A stretch of 64,000 bases of DNA, taken from assembly GCF_002833405.1 (NCBI RefSeq), contig NZ_CP025135.1, forward strand, positions 1,345,501 to 1,409,500, in the 5' to 3' direction. Source of the stretch: Planococcus sp. MB-3u-03. GTDB taxonomy: Bacteria; Bacillota; Bacilli; Bacillales_A; Planococcaceae. A model generated the notes under the pieces. It saw nothing but the letters and a program-made list of their open reading frames with translations. It did not search any database and had not been told where the DNA came from. The translations under genes and the position numbers were made by a program. Position 1 is the first letter of the stretch; each line of letters starts with the position of its first letter. Below, one piece after another: positions 57,492 to 64,000 of the stretch.

Positions 57492-58080
57492 ATGACGAAA
57501 AGAAAGTATGAATTAACAGGACAAAATTTAAAGAATTTACTGTTTTAAATCTTAGTGACATAAAAGACAAAATGGTAAAAAGTGGAGATGTCAATGTAGC
57601 TGTGGAAATATCCGCTACATTTTAGCTTCAGAGTTAATGAGAGAAAAGGGCAAAAAGTTGTGGTTGTACAAGCATAAAGAATATTAAAGCAGCTAGAATA
57701 ACTCATGGTATGTCAAAAGTAGGCTTTATAATATCTGGTCTGGTATGAAAGGTAGATGTGGAAGAGTTAGTAGCACTAATTATCAATACTACGGAGCCTC
57801 GCGGAATAAGGGTTTGCGAGGAGTGGTTGAACTTTGTGCCTTTTATGATTTGGTCTCTTAACAATGGATATACTGATGAGTTGTCAATCGATAGAATCGA
57901 TTCAAATGGGAATTATCAGCCAAGTAATTGTAGATGGACGACTCAAAAAGTGCAGATGAATAACACAACTAGAACAAAAATTGCTTACAATGGGAGGATT
58001 TGTCGATAACTTTGTGGGCAGAAAAGTTAGGTATCCCTAAAAGTATTGGTATCCAGAATGACAGCCAACTGGAGCACTGA
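57492..58080 (+). CDS. HNH/AP2-like phage endonuclease-type protein (frameshifted)
   Basis: About 195 residues from ATG 57492 (SD AAGGAAGG). Corrected at some seven indels, the N-terminus has a zinc-ribbon CQCSCGN...CGC, then a block widespread in phage proteins: SRLYNIWSGMKGRC, NYQYYGARGIRVCEEW, LSIDRIDSNGNYQPSNCRW, then TTQKVQMNN and a terminal helical DNA-binding region ITLWAEKLGIPKS. Such proteins are annotated as AP2/HNH-type or homing endonuclease-like. It ends at TGA 58078. The catalytic residues cannot be fixed by eye. Probably a selfish or phage-derived gene placed after the primase-like gene. Confidence 0.65.
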
Positions 58081-58128
58081 AAAATCCTTTCTACGCCATC
58101 TTATGAAAATATAAGTTAATACTTAAAT

Positions 58129-58195
58129 GGGTTTCTGGCAGGACAAAGGGTGTGAACTAATATATCCTGTCAAAATCCCAAATAACCAAAACAGC
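58129..58195 (+). repeat. 68-base direct repeat, copy 2
   Basis: Near-identical to 56002-56069, with small indels (CAAAGGGTGTGAAC for CAAAAGAGGGTGAAC). Here it is not coding and runs into the terminator at 58190. It suggests that a segment of the primase-like gene was duplicated, or that recombination joined two related elements. Confidence 0.85.
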
Positions 58196-58240
58196 ATCTC
58201 TAGTTAAAGTAGTAATTTTAACTAGAGATGCTGTTTATTG
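58190..58240 (+). terminator. Strong hairpin, likely terminator
   Basis: ACAGCATCTCTAGTTAA (58191-58207) pairs perfectly over 17 bases with TTAACTAGAGATGCTGT (58218-58234), followed by TTATTGT. It separates the plus-strand genes from the convergent minus-strand endonuclease gene and can act in both directions. Confidence 0.75.
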
Positions 58241-58275
58241 TGCTTAGGTCTTATACTTAAGTACAATTGACTTCC

Positions 58276-59112
58276 TCATAAGCTATATTTAATTCCTTTT
58301 CTATGATTTAAATTTGATTCAAAGGTAACCGTCTTCGAATATATTAAGTTACATAGGTTCAGGATTTTAAAACATCTCTGTGACATGCGTTCTCTCTTTT
58401 GAAAGACATACATTTCTCCACAATCTTTATAGATTATATCGGCTAACCTTGGAATATCATGCTTACCAGAAACAAAACTCTGTATAATACTCTACCAAGG
58501 GGCGTTTTAGAAATGCGTATTGATGAGTTAAGATTCCATTTACGAAAACATCATGTAAACCGTTAGCAAAATCCTTACTGCCAGAAGTAACGTTCATTGT
58601 GTAGCCTGTTTTTGCACCCAACCATCGCCATCCACAACCCCTTATGAAATGAGGCATATATTTTCAGGTACGTTTGAAACCCCACACTTATGGACTTGCT
58701 CTTAAGAACCCCATAATTAGCGAGGTCATTTGTAATCTTTTTGAATTAATTAATAGTGCGGGGGTTCTTTTTCATGTCTAGCTACTACGAAATCAGCTTG
58801 CATAATAACTGCTACTTTTGAAGCATAAATTCATCTTTCTGAATCAAAATTAATGTTCTACCGTCGTTAGCAATACAGCCATCTGTTATAACTAAACCTA
58901 ATACCCAGGCCATGTCATCAGTCCAAGTTTTAAAAATCCTCATTCACTTTATGCTTGCGCGGACGCTGAATGCTATCAATTCCGCTCTTATACAGTACGT
59001 TCTGAATTGCGCGCTCTGTCAAACCTGCATAAGCAGCAAGCTCTGCATTAGAAAATCCTTCAGTATACTTGTTCAAAATCATTTGGTCGGTGATACCTAC
59101 TTTTCTGACCAT
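58276..59112 (-). CDS. LAGLIDADG homing endonuclease (frameshifted)
   Basis: Minus-strand gene of about 279 residues, ATG at 59112-59110 with SD AGGAGATG. The clean N-terminus has a helix-turn-helix (FSNAELAAYAGLTERAIQNV). Restoring a T-run near 58932 gives the first LAGLIDADG helix WVLGLVITDGCI (58884-58913) and restoring one near 58645 gives HFIRGFVDGDGW, the second. Between them LINSKKITNDLANYGV and after them NVTSGSKDFANGLHDVF and IYKDCGEMYVFQKRERM follow the single-chain endonuclease layout. Both helices end in Asp, the metal-binding residues. It stands free, not visibly inside an intron or intein. Several indels remain (58470-58500, 58760-58830). Confidence 0.75.
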
Positions 59113-59569
59113 AACGTGTCATCTCCTAAAGTAAAGTGAGTAGACTATATTATATCAAAATATTCTGATATCTAAGAGTGTTTTGAAATCATGTTAGATT
59201 TTTGAAATAACTGGGGTGTATATTTTTATGATATTGGTTTCGAAAACCTTTTAAAAGTATGTTCTCTTGCAGCAGTTTTTATATTGACAATAATTTGGAA
59301 ATGAAAGTAGAAGTCTTATCTAAAATTAATCTCACGCTCTGTGAAATGATTTTATGTTCATAAAGTTAAATGAAAAGCTCCCTTTGTTCAATGATTTTCG
59401 GTATTAATATTTTAGTAATTAATTCTCTTGTACCTTAAACTGAATTACTTTCATAAGATGTTATTGTTTTAGTTTAGCTATTTAAAAGAACAGTTTTAAC
59501 CATAAAAGGTGTAGCAGCTACAGACTCTTGTTAAATAGTGCACCGTGCAAAGCTTAAATAAAGCATTAA
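59113..59569 (+). other. AT-rich gap with no supported gene
   Basis: Holds the start region of the minus-strand endonuclease (SD and promoter-like AT-rich sequence near 59140-59165, with ATATCA/TGATAT inverted repeat at about 59153-59172). Beyond that I see no open frame with an SD, no repeat and no RNA motif. Confidence 0.4.
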
Positions 59570-59597
59570 TAAAGCTCTCAAATGAGGGCTTTTTTTC
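59570..59597 (+). terminator. Terminator upstream of the YHYH gene
   Basis: AAAGCTCTC (59571-59579), short loop, GAGGGCTTT (59584-59592), T-run. It insulates the next gene. What transcript it ends is unclear; a small RNA from 59500 is possible. Confidence 0.7.
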
Positions 59598-59672
59598 GTG
59601 CGCAATAGTTTATAGTCATTTATCTTCAAAGTACTTCACATGAATGAAAAATTTTTTAATACATGCGCAAAA

Positions 59673-59707
59673 TAATTACCAATTTAACGGTAATTATATA
59701 GTATAAT
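59673..59707 (+). promoter_or_regulatory. YHYH-gene promoter with candidate operator
   Basis: TAATTACC (59673-59680) and GGTAATTA (59689-59696) form a perfect 8-base inverted repeat with an 8-base spacer, directly before the -10 TATAAT (59702-59707). The -35 would fall in the spacer, so a bound protein would block the polymerase. No known consensus recognised. Confidence 0.6.
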
Positions 59708-59739
59708 ATAGTAAAGTAATCCAAATTGGAGGGATATAT

Positions 59740-61011
59740 ATGAAGAAATGGTCTTTGCTATTCGTTTTATTGCTATTCTTTTCGTTTAATTTAAATGCAG
59801 AAGCCCATTCTGGTCGCACAGATGGTAATGGCGGACATAACTGTTCGGAAAAATCCGTGGCGAAAGGGTTATGTACAGGCTATCACTATCACAATGGTGG
59901 GGGAGCTAGTACAACTCCAAAGTCTTCCCAACCAAGTACAAGTACAACGCCGAAAGTACAGGAACCAGTTTACAATCCGAAAGTCTACTATGACAATGGA
60001 TATAAAGCTGGTTACTCTAAAGGAATGGAGCAGGGTTATCGTGACGGTAACGCTGATATGGAGTCTACAGATTCCAATGATGACTATGTAGAAGGATGGA
60101 CTGATGGCTATGATAAAGGCTTTGCAGAAGGCCTAAAGAAAAAAGAGGCTGAAGAAAAATTAGCAAGAGAGAAAAAAGAAGCTGAGGAAAAGTTAGCGAA
60201 AGATAAAAAAGAGGGTGCAGAAAAAGGCAAAGTTGATGGAAAGGCCGCTTTTATTGCAGGAAAAGCGGTAGATGCCTTCACTCACGAAGTTGATGACTCT
60301 GAAGCGTATATCAAGGCTTATAATAAAACGTTTATTGCTTCATGGGAAACAGCCAAGAATGAAGAAGTCTGTTTTGAAGAGGGATATAATCAAGGAATGA
60401 AGCAAGATGAAGTAGTTGTTTCAGAAGACTGCAAAGAAGAGTCCTTACGTTCTGAGTTTGAACAAGGCCACAAAGAAGGGGTCGAGGAGAGGGATACTGA
60501 AGAAATCGAGAAGCTGACTCAACAAGGCGAAGTTGCGGGTTACGAAGTTTCAGAACTAGTAGTTCCTGAAGGTGCAGTAAAGCCAAGTTATCAAGCTGCT
60601 TTTGAAGAAGGATATGAAGCAGGGAAGAATAAACGACAGGAAGAAGTGAAGGTGGAAGGATATGAATCTGCTTTCAAACAAGTAGATTTTGTAGATGAAG
60701 CCTATACAGATAATGAAGTTCTTGGTACATGGTACAAAGAAGGGTACGAAAGCAATGACATTGCCAAAGAGATAAAGGCGAATGCTCAAACTCTTGGGGA
60801 AGAAAGCGAGGAGTACGTCATTGCAGAAGAATACCAGGTCAATGAAGACTCAATCAGTCTTTACGATTCTCTATTTGAAAAAGGCCAGGATATTAAAGAA
60901 GAGCGTGAAACAGAACAACGTAACCTCATGTTAGCCGTAGGCGCCATTGGAGCACCAGCAGTAGGTGGATTGTATTTCTGGAAGAGAAAGCGTAAAAACA
61001 ATACTCAGTAA
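59740..61011 (+). CDS. Secreted/surface YHYH-domain protein with GYxxG repeats and C-terminal anchor
   Basis: 423 residues, free of frameshifts. Signal peptide 1-23 (MKKWSLLFVLLLFFSFNLNA, cleavage after AEA). Residues 23-53 form a YHYH domain, HSGRTDGNGGHNC then GLCTGYHYHNGG, with two Cys and several His that may bind metal. A Ser/Thr/Pro linker follows. The rest is acidic and helical with repeated aromatic-glycine units: GYKAGYSKGMEQGYRDG, EGWTDGYDKGFAEG, EEGYNQGM, EQGHKEG, EEGYEAGK, KEGYES. A lysine/glutamate coiled coil sits near 135-165. A transmembrane helix near 398-415 with a basic KRKRKNN tail anchors the C-terminus. SD GGAGGGA precedes ATG 59740. Function unknown. Confidence 0.75.
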   Translation: MKKWSLLFVLLLFFSFNLNAEAHSGRTDGNGGHNCSEKSVAKGLCTGYHYHNGGGASTTPKSSQPSTSTTPKVQEPVYNPKVYYDNGYKAGYSKGMEQGYRDGNADMESTDSNDDYVEGWTDGYDKGFAEGLKKKEAEEKLAREKKEAEEKLAKDKKEGAEKGKVDGKAAFIAGKAVDAFTHEVDDSEAYIKAYNKTFIASWETAKNEEVCFEEGYNQGMKQDEVVVSEDCKEESLRSEFEQGHKEGVEERDTEEIEKLTQQGEVAGYEVSELVVPEGAVKPSYQAAFEEGYEAGKNKRQEEVKVEGYESAFKQVDFVDEAYTDNEVLGTWYKEGYESNDIAKEIKANAQTLGEESEEYVIAEEYQVNEDSISLYDSLFEKGQDIKEERETEQRNLMLAVGAIGAPAVGGLYFWKRKRKNNTQ

Positions 61012-61021
61012 CTTGATTGAG

Positions 61022-61062
61022 AAAAAAGCTGTCCTAAAAATTTAAAGGGGCGGCTTTTTCTC
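61022..61062 (+). terminator. Terminator after the YHYH gene
   Basis: AAAAAAGCTGTCC pairs with GGGGCGGCTTTTT, including G-U pairs, around an AT-rich loop. Confidence 0.65.
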
Positions 61063-61163
61063 TACTAATGACGCTAAAAAAGTAAGTATTAATGAAAACC
61101 TATAAAGGTTTTTTAAAAAAAGCCTGTAAATGAGTTAGGACTTAAGTAGATAAGGAGACTAGA

Positions 61164-62004
61164 ATGAATAAAAAATTATACTACTCGGAAAGAAAAATGG
61201 TTCTAGAAGCTAAAGTAACAATTAACCTCAATGAGTTAATTGATTATGTAAGTGAGGTATATGAACACTTTAAAGTAGAAGGTGGCTTAAATAATCTACC
61301 TCAAGAAGAGAGTGGAGAAAGTGTATTACTTTCAATTGATTACTTCAATAAGAAAAGTATACTTCCATTTAACAAGTTAAAGGAATACTCAGAAGAAGAG
61401 ATGTTTGATTTAATAGAGTTCTTTTATGACCAGTTAGAGGAATTTGAAAGTCCTCCTTCATACTATAGTAACGGACAACAAGTTCCAAACAGACTTATCG
61501 ATGATAGTGTGTTGCCAAAAGAATTTTACAGGCAGTTTATCGTGTCAAAATCAATAAAATTATATCTAAGTATGGATTAGGGTATGAATTAACAATTGAG
61601 GGGTACATTCGCGACTTAATAAGTAACGGATTAGAAGTGTTAGTGGACTCTGAACAGGAGTTAGAGACGATGAAGATTCAAGAAAAATAAAGGAAGCGAA
61701 GAACCTATTTCTTTCACATAAATCAGACGATGTTAAAAAGTGGGCTGCTATCAATTTATTAGGGGAGTTCTTGAGAAAATACAAAAACAAGTAAATTAAA
61801 CTTATATAAAAGGATGAAAATGAACTGTTTGAAGTTTTAAACAGGTTTAATATAAGACATAATAGACCAGACCAAATATCGAATTATGATAAAGAAGTTT
61901 TTATCCATGGATTTTATAATATTTTATCAGCATTAGACGCTTCATTAAAATACAAAAGAAAACAGTTCAAGATTGAAAGTCTTGATTGTATGAAAAAAAC
62001 CTAA
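61164..62004 (+). CDS. Abortive-infection-like protein (frameshifted)
   Basis: ATG 61164 follows SD AAGGAGA. The first 130 residues are clean (MNKKLYYSERKMVLEAKVTI). Restoring a base near 61553 and 61687 continues as INKIISKYGLGYELTIEGYI, then a helical region KEAKNLFLSHKSDDVKKWAA and LLGEFLRKYKN; another break near 61794 leads to LFEVLNRFNIRHNRPDQ and NYDKEVFIHGFYNILSALDA, ending about 62004. The total is about 275 residues. The second half resembles, from memory, C-terminal parts of AbiJ/STM4504-type abortive infection proteins. If the TAA at 61792 is real, the last part is a separate remnant. Likely a phage-defence cargo gene; not proven. Confidence 0.5.
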
Positions 62005-62226
62005 AATTATAGAGTTTTTCTTTTTGTTTCTATCAATTGAAAAAGGCTTATCATTGTTGAGTAACAATACTATCTTAAATGGATGCACGAAGTTTTACTT
62101 ATTAAAGGAATTAAGCTTCTGAAAAAAATTGAGATTGGAAAACTTACATAATACTATGACGAGAAAGGTATATGCTGAAGTAAAAGTGATATATTTGAAC
62201 TACTAAAATGAATGTGAGGAAAAAAG
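62005..62226 (+). other. Gap before the lipoprotein gene
   Basis: AT-rich, 222 bases. A short frame from ATG 62082 would give about 22 residues (MHEVLLIKGIKLLKKI...) without an SD. I see no supported gene. Confidence 0.35.
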
Positions 62227-62661
62227 ATGAAGAAATTGATGTTAGTTAATCTCTTATTAATGCTAGTTCTGCTATGTGGATGTTCCTCTAATGAAAGTGC
62301 TTTAGAAAAAGCTCCACCCTACATAAAAGAAACTTGGTTTTTTTATGAATCAATGAGTAAAGCAACAGATGCTTTAGATGGTGGGGAACATGTTGATATA
62401 GCATTTGATAAACATTTTTCGAATGAAAGTGAAATCATTTCCTATATTGATTCAGCGTCATCTGAAACAGAAGAAGAAGAACTGGTTAATCTAAATATTC
62501 ATCTGATGCATCTTCAATTGTCTACCCTGGGCATCGCTAACTTTAACGAATCTATGGGAGGCGAAACAGTTGATGTAGAACAATTTGTATATGACCTTCA
62601 AGTTCCAAGATATGAACTTGCAAAAATTTATGATAAATATGGATTGGAATACGAAGAATAG
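62227..62661 (+). CDS. Small lipoprotein of the element
   Basis: 144 residues. Signal peptide with lipobox LLCGC at residues 15-19; Cys19 would be lipidated and the mature protein anchored on the outer face of the membrane. The mature part is acidic (pattern SSETEEEELVNLNIHLMHLQ) and probably helical, with no family recognised. ATG 62227 follows SD GTGAGGA. A terminator lies about 75 bases downstream. Confidence 0.7.
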   Translation: MKKLMLVNLLLMLVLLCGCSSNESALEKAPPYIKETWFFYESMSKATDALDGGEHVDIAFDKHFSNESEIISYIDSASSETEEEELVNLNIHLMHLQLSTLGIANFNESMGGETVDVEQFVYDLQVPRYELAKIYDKYGLEYEE

Positions 62662-62737
62662 ACAGCACAAAGCCATATAGAAATAAAATCGCTTGCTTTA
62701 ATAAGTTTGATTCCTGCAAAAGAAAAGATTAAATAAG

Positions 62738-62772
62738 GAAGCACCTGTGATGTTGCAGGAGCTTCTTTTTTT
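62738..62772 (+). terminator. Terminator after the lipoprotein gene
   Basis: GAAGCACCTG (62738-62747) pairs with CAGGAGCTTC (62756-62765) with one mismatch, then T7. The rest of the gap to the recombinase gene (62773-62878) has TTGACTACACC and TTGACTGCACAG direct-repeat pieces that could belong to a resolution site. Confidence 0.75.
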
Positions 62773-62878
62773 ATTGTGTATCATTTGACTACACCTACTT
62801 GAAACACTTCTGAGTCATTGATATGATTGACTGCACAGAGTCTCATATACATGAATCAAAATGAAGGGTGGATAACAC

Positions 62879-63481
62879 ATGAAAAAGATAGGGTATGCAA
62901 GGGTATCATCAACAGGACAAAACTTATCTGCGCAGATTAATCAATTGAAAGAAGCAGGATGTATTACCATCTTCCAAGAGAAAGTATCTGGCAGGAAGAC
63001 AGCAAACAGAGAACAGTTTAACAACTTACTTGATGCTGTCTGTGAAGGTGATACTATTGTTGTGACAAAACTTGATAGGTTTGCCAGAAGCACTAAGGAT
63101 GCATTACATACTATTGAGCTTTTAAATAACAAAGGAGTCTCATTGATTGTATTGAATATGGGAGGGGACAGAGTAGACACAAGCACAGCGATTGGTAAGT
63201 TAATGATAACGGTGTTATCTGGGATTGCTGAATTTGAAGCAGATATGATACGGGAGCGGCAAATAGAAGGTATAGCAGAAGCTAAGGCTAGAGGAGTGTA
63301 TAAAGGCAGACCGCATACTTATACAGAGAGGCATAGTGGCCTAAAGCACGCTATAGAACTGTATGAACAAAGAAAGACCAATAAGAAGACCGTAAAGGAA
63401 ATTGCTAAGATTACCAATATAAGCAAAGCAACTATTTATAGAGCAATAAAAGAGAAAAAAGAAAAGCGGCAGCTCTTGTAA
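62879..63481 (+). CDS. Serine recombinase (resolvase/invertase family)
   Basis: 200 residues, intact. N-terminal catalytic domain: IGYARVSSTGQNLSAQ with the nucleophilic Ser10, EKVSGRKTANREQFNNLL, TKLDRFARSTKDAL (catalytic arginine region) and the E-helix region FEADMIRERQIEGIAEAKARG. The C-terminal HTH is KTVKEIAKITNISKATIYRA, typical of transposon and plasmid resolvases. SD GGGTGG is weak. It may resolve multimers or invert DNA of the element. It belongs to another recombinase class than the integrase at the left end. Confidence 0.9.
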   Translation: MKKIGYARVSSTGQNLSAQINQLKEAGCITIFQEKVSGRKTANREQFNNLLDAVCEGDTIVVTKLDRFARSTKDALHTIELLNNKGVSLIVLNMGGDRVDTSTAIGKLMITVLSGIAEFEADMIRERQIEGIAEAKARGVYKGRPHTYTERHSGLKHAIELYEQRKTNKKTVKEIAKITNISKATIYRAIKEKKEKRQLL

Positions 63482-63868
63482 CTTCTTCGTTAGCACTCAT
63501 GATTATTAAATTTTTTTACAGGTTGTATACATCTTCTGAAGAATGGTTGCAAAGGTTAGATAAGTTCTAATGAGGTTTAGAATTGATGCGTCTAGTATTT
63601 ACAGATTTTTAGTTAAGAAGTGTAAGTAAAAGTTGAAAGAGTTTTCGAATTACAAAAAAGTATGGGGGGTACATTTGACCAAATCATTACTACCTACTAC
63701 CCTATATACATACGCTGTTACGCTCCCAGAATAGGATTGCATATTATACAAAGTATATGGTGAGCCTCTCTATCCTTATTTTAAAACTTTGAATACACAA
63801 ATTGGTATATTGTGGTTTTTATGATTTAATTTGTAGTATATATGGACTGATTGTAGGAGGGGAAGATA
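63482..63868 (+). other. AT-rich gap before the repeat protein
   Basis: 387 bases. A TATACAAAGTATA palindrome lies near 63745, and promoter-like AT-rich sequence is found before 63860. No open frame with an SD is seen. Confidence 0.35.
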
Positions 63869-64000
63869 ATGGATGATTTTTCTAAGGAGTTTAACCAACA
63901 ACAAAGAACAATAGATGCAATAGTGCAAGGTTGGAAAAGCCCAATTAAGGAGTTCAACCAACATCAAAGAACAATAGATGCAATAGTGCAAGGTTGGAAA
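63869..64000 (+). CDS. Tandem-repeat protein, N-terminus only (cut by window end)
   Basis: ATG 63869 follows SD AGGAGGGGAAG (63855-63865). The 44 visible residues begin MDDFS and then show one full and one partial copy of a 21-residue unit: KEFNQQQRTIDAIVQGW plus KSPI, then KEFNQHQRTIDAIVQGWK. The frame is open to the window edge. The unit is predicted amphipathic helix. No family recognised. Confidence 0.6.
   Translation, partial: MDDFSKEFNQQQRTIDAIVQGWKSPIKEFNQHQRTIDAIVQGWK
63884..64000 (+). repeat. 63-base coding tandem repeat
   Basis: Unit 1 at 63884-63946 and unit 2 from 63947 (54 of 63 bases seen), with only two differences in the shared part. The array probably continues past the window. 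Confidence 0.85.

Noticed and set aside
63776..63991. Minus-strand open frame with repeated HYCIYCSL units
   Set aside because: It is the complement of the plus-strand tandem repeat, which has a strong SD and start.
53402..64000. Insertion sequence or transposase in the element
   Set aside because: No transposase gene or terminal inverted repeats with target duplications were seen; the only recombinases are the integrase and the serine recombinase.

Overview
The window looks like the chromosome of a low-to-mid GC member of the Bacillota, most likely a non-sporulating Planococcaceae such as Planococcus or Planomicrobium (inference). Gene order from about 1 to 53 kb follows the Bacillus subtilis block citZ-icd-mdh-phoPR-polA-mutM-coaE-gapB-speD-nrdR-dnaB-dnaI-thrS-infC-rpmI-rplT, then pheST-rnhC-zapA-cvpA-polX-mutS2, the fatty-acid operon fadD-fadR-fadB-etfBA, trxA-uvrC-lysC-sdhCAB and racE-rph-rdgB. 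Spore genes that B. subtilis carries here (gerE between ysmA and ysmB, sspI near ysgA) are absent.

The core (1-53.3 kb) is dense and almost all on the plus strand; ysdB and rnhC are the exceptions. It encodes TCA-cycle enzymes, a phosphate two-component system followed by an ATP-grasp ligase, DNA replication and repair, translation (ThrRS, PheRS, IF-3, L35, L20), beta-oxidation, lysine biosynthesis control and succinate dehydrogenase. Regulatory RNA is rich: T-boxes before thrS and pheS, an L20-type leader before infC, a lysine riboswitch before lysC, and an undescribed speD leader that can hide its own ribosome-binding site. Matches to known operators are visible for CcpN (gapB), CcpA (fadD), FadR (fadR), Rex (upstream of sdhC) and sigma-W (ysdB). 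Several repeat families sit between genes.

At 53.3 kb a tRNA-Arg(TCT) marks the left edge of an AT-rich integrated element that runs past the window end. It carries a tyrosine recombinase, a small HTH regulator, a primase-like replication protein, an HNH/AP2-like phage protein, a minus-strand LAGLIDADG homing endonuclease, a secreted YHYH-domain protein, an abortive-infection-like protein, a lipoprotein, a serine recombinase, and the start of a protein built from 21-residue tandem repeats.

The sequence contains patches dense in single-base indels, mostly in homopolymers (1-0.7, 9.4-10.1, 17.2-17.8, 19.9, 37.5, 40.6, 44.2-44.4, 50.1-51.8, 54.1-59.0 and 61.5-61.8 kb), between long clean stretches. 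They break essential genes such as icd, polA, dnaI, thrS and racE, so they are best read as sequencing errors. Coordinates of broken genes span the reconstructed gene. Several element genes were recovered only by reading across such breaks by hand.
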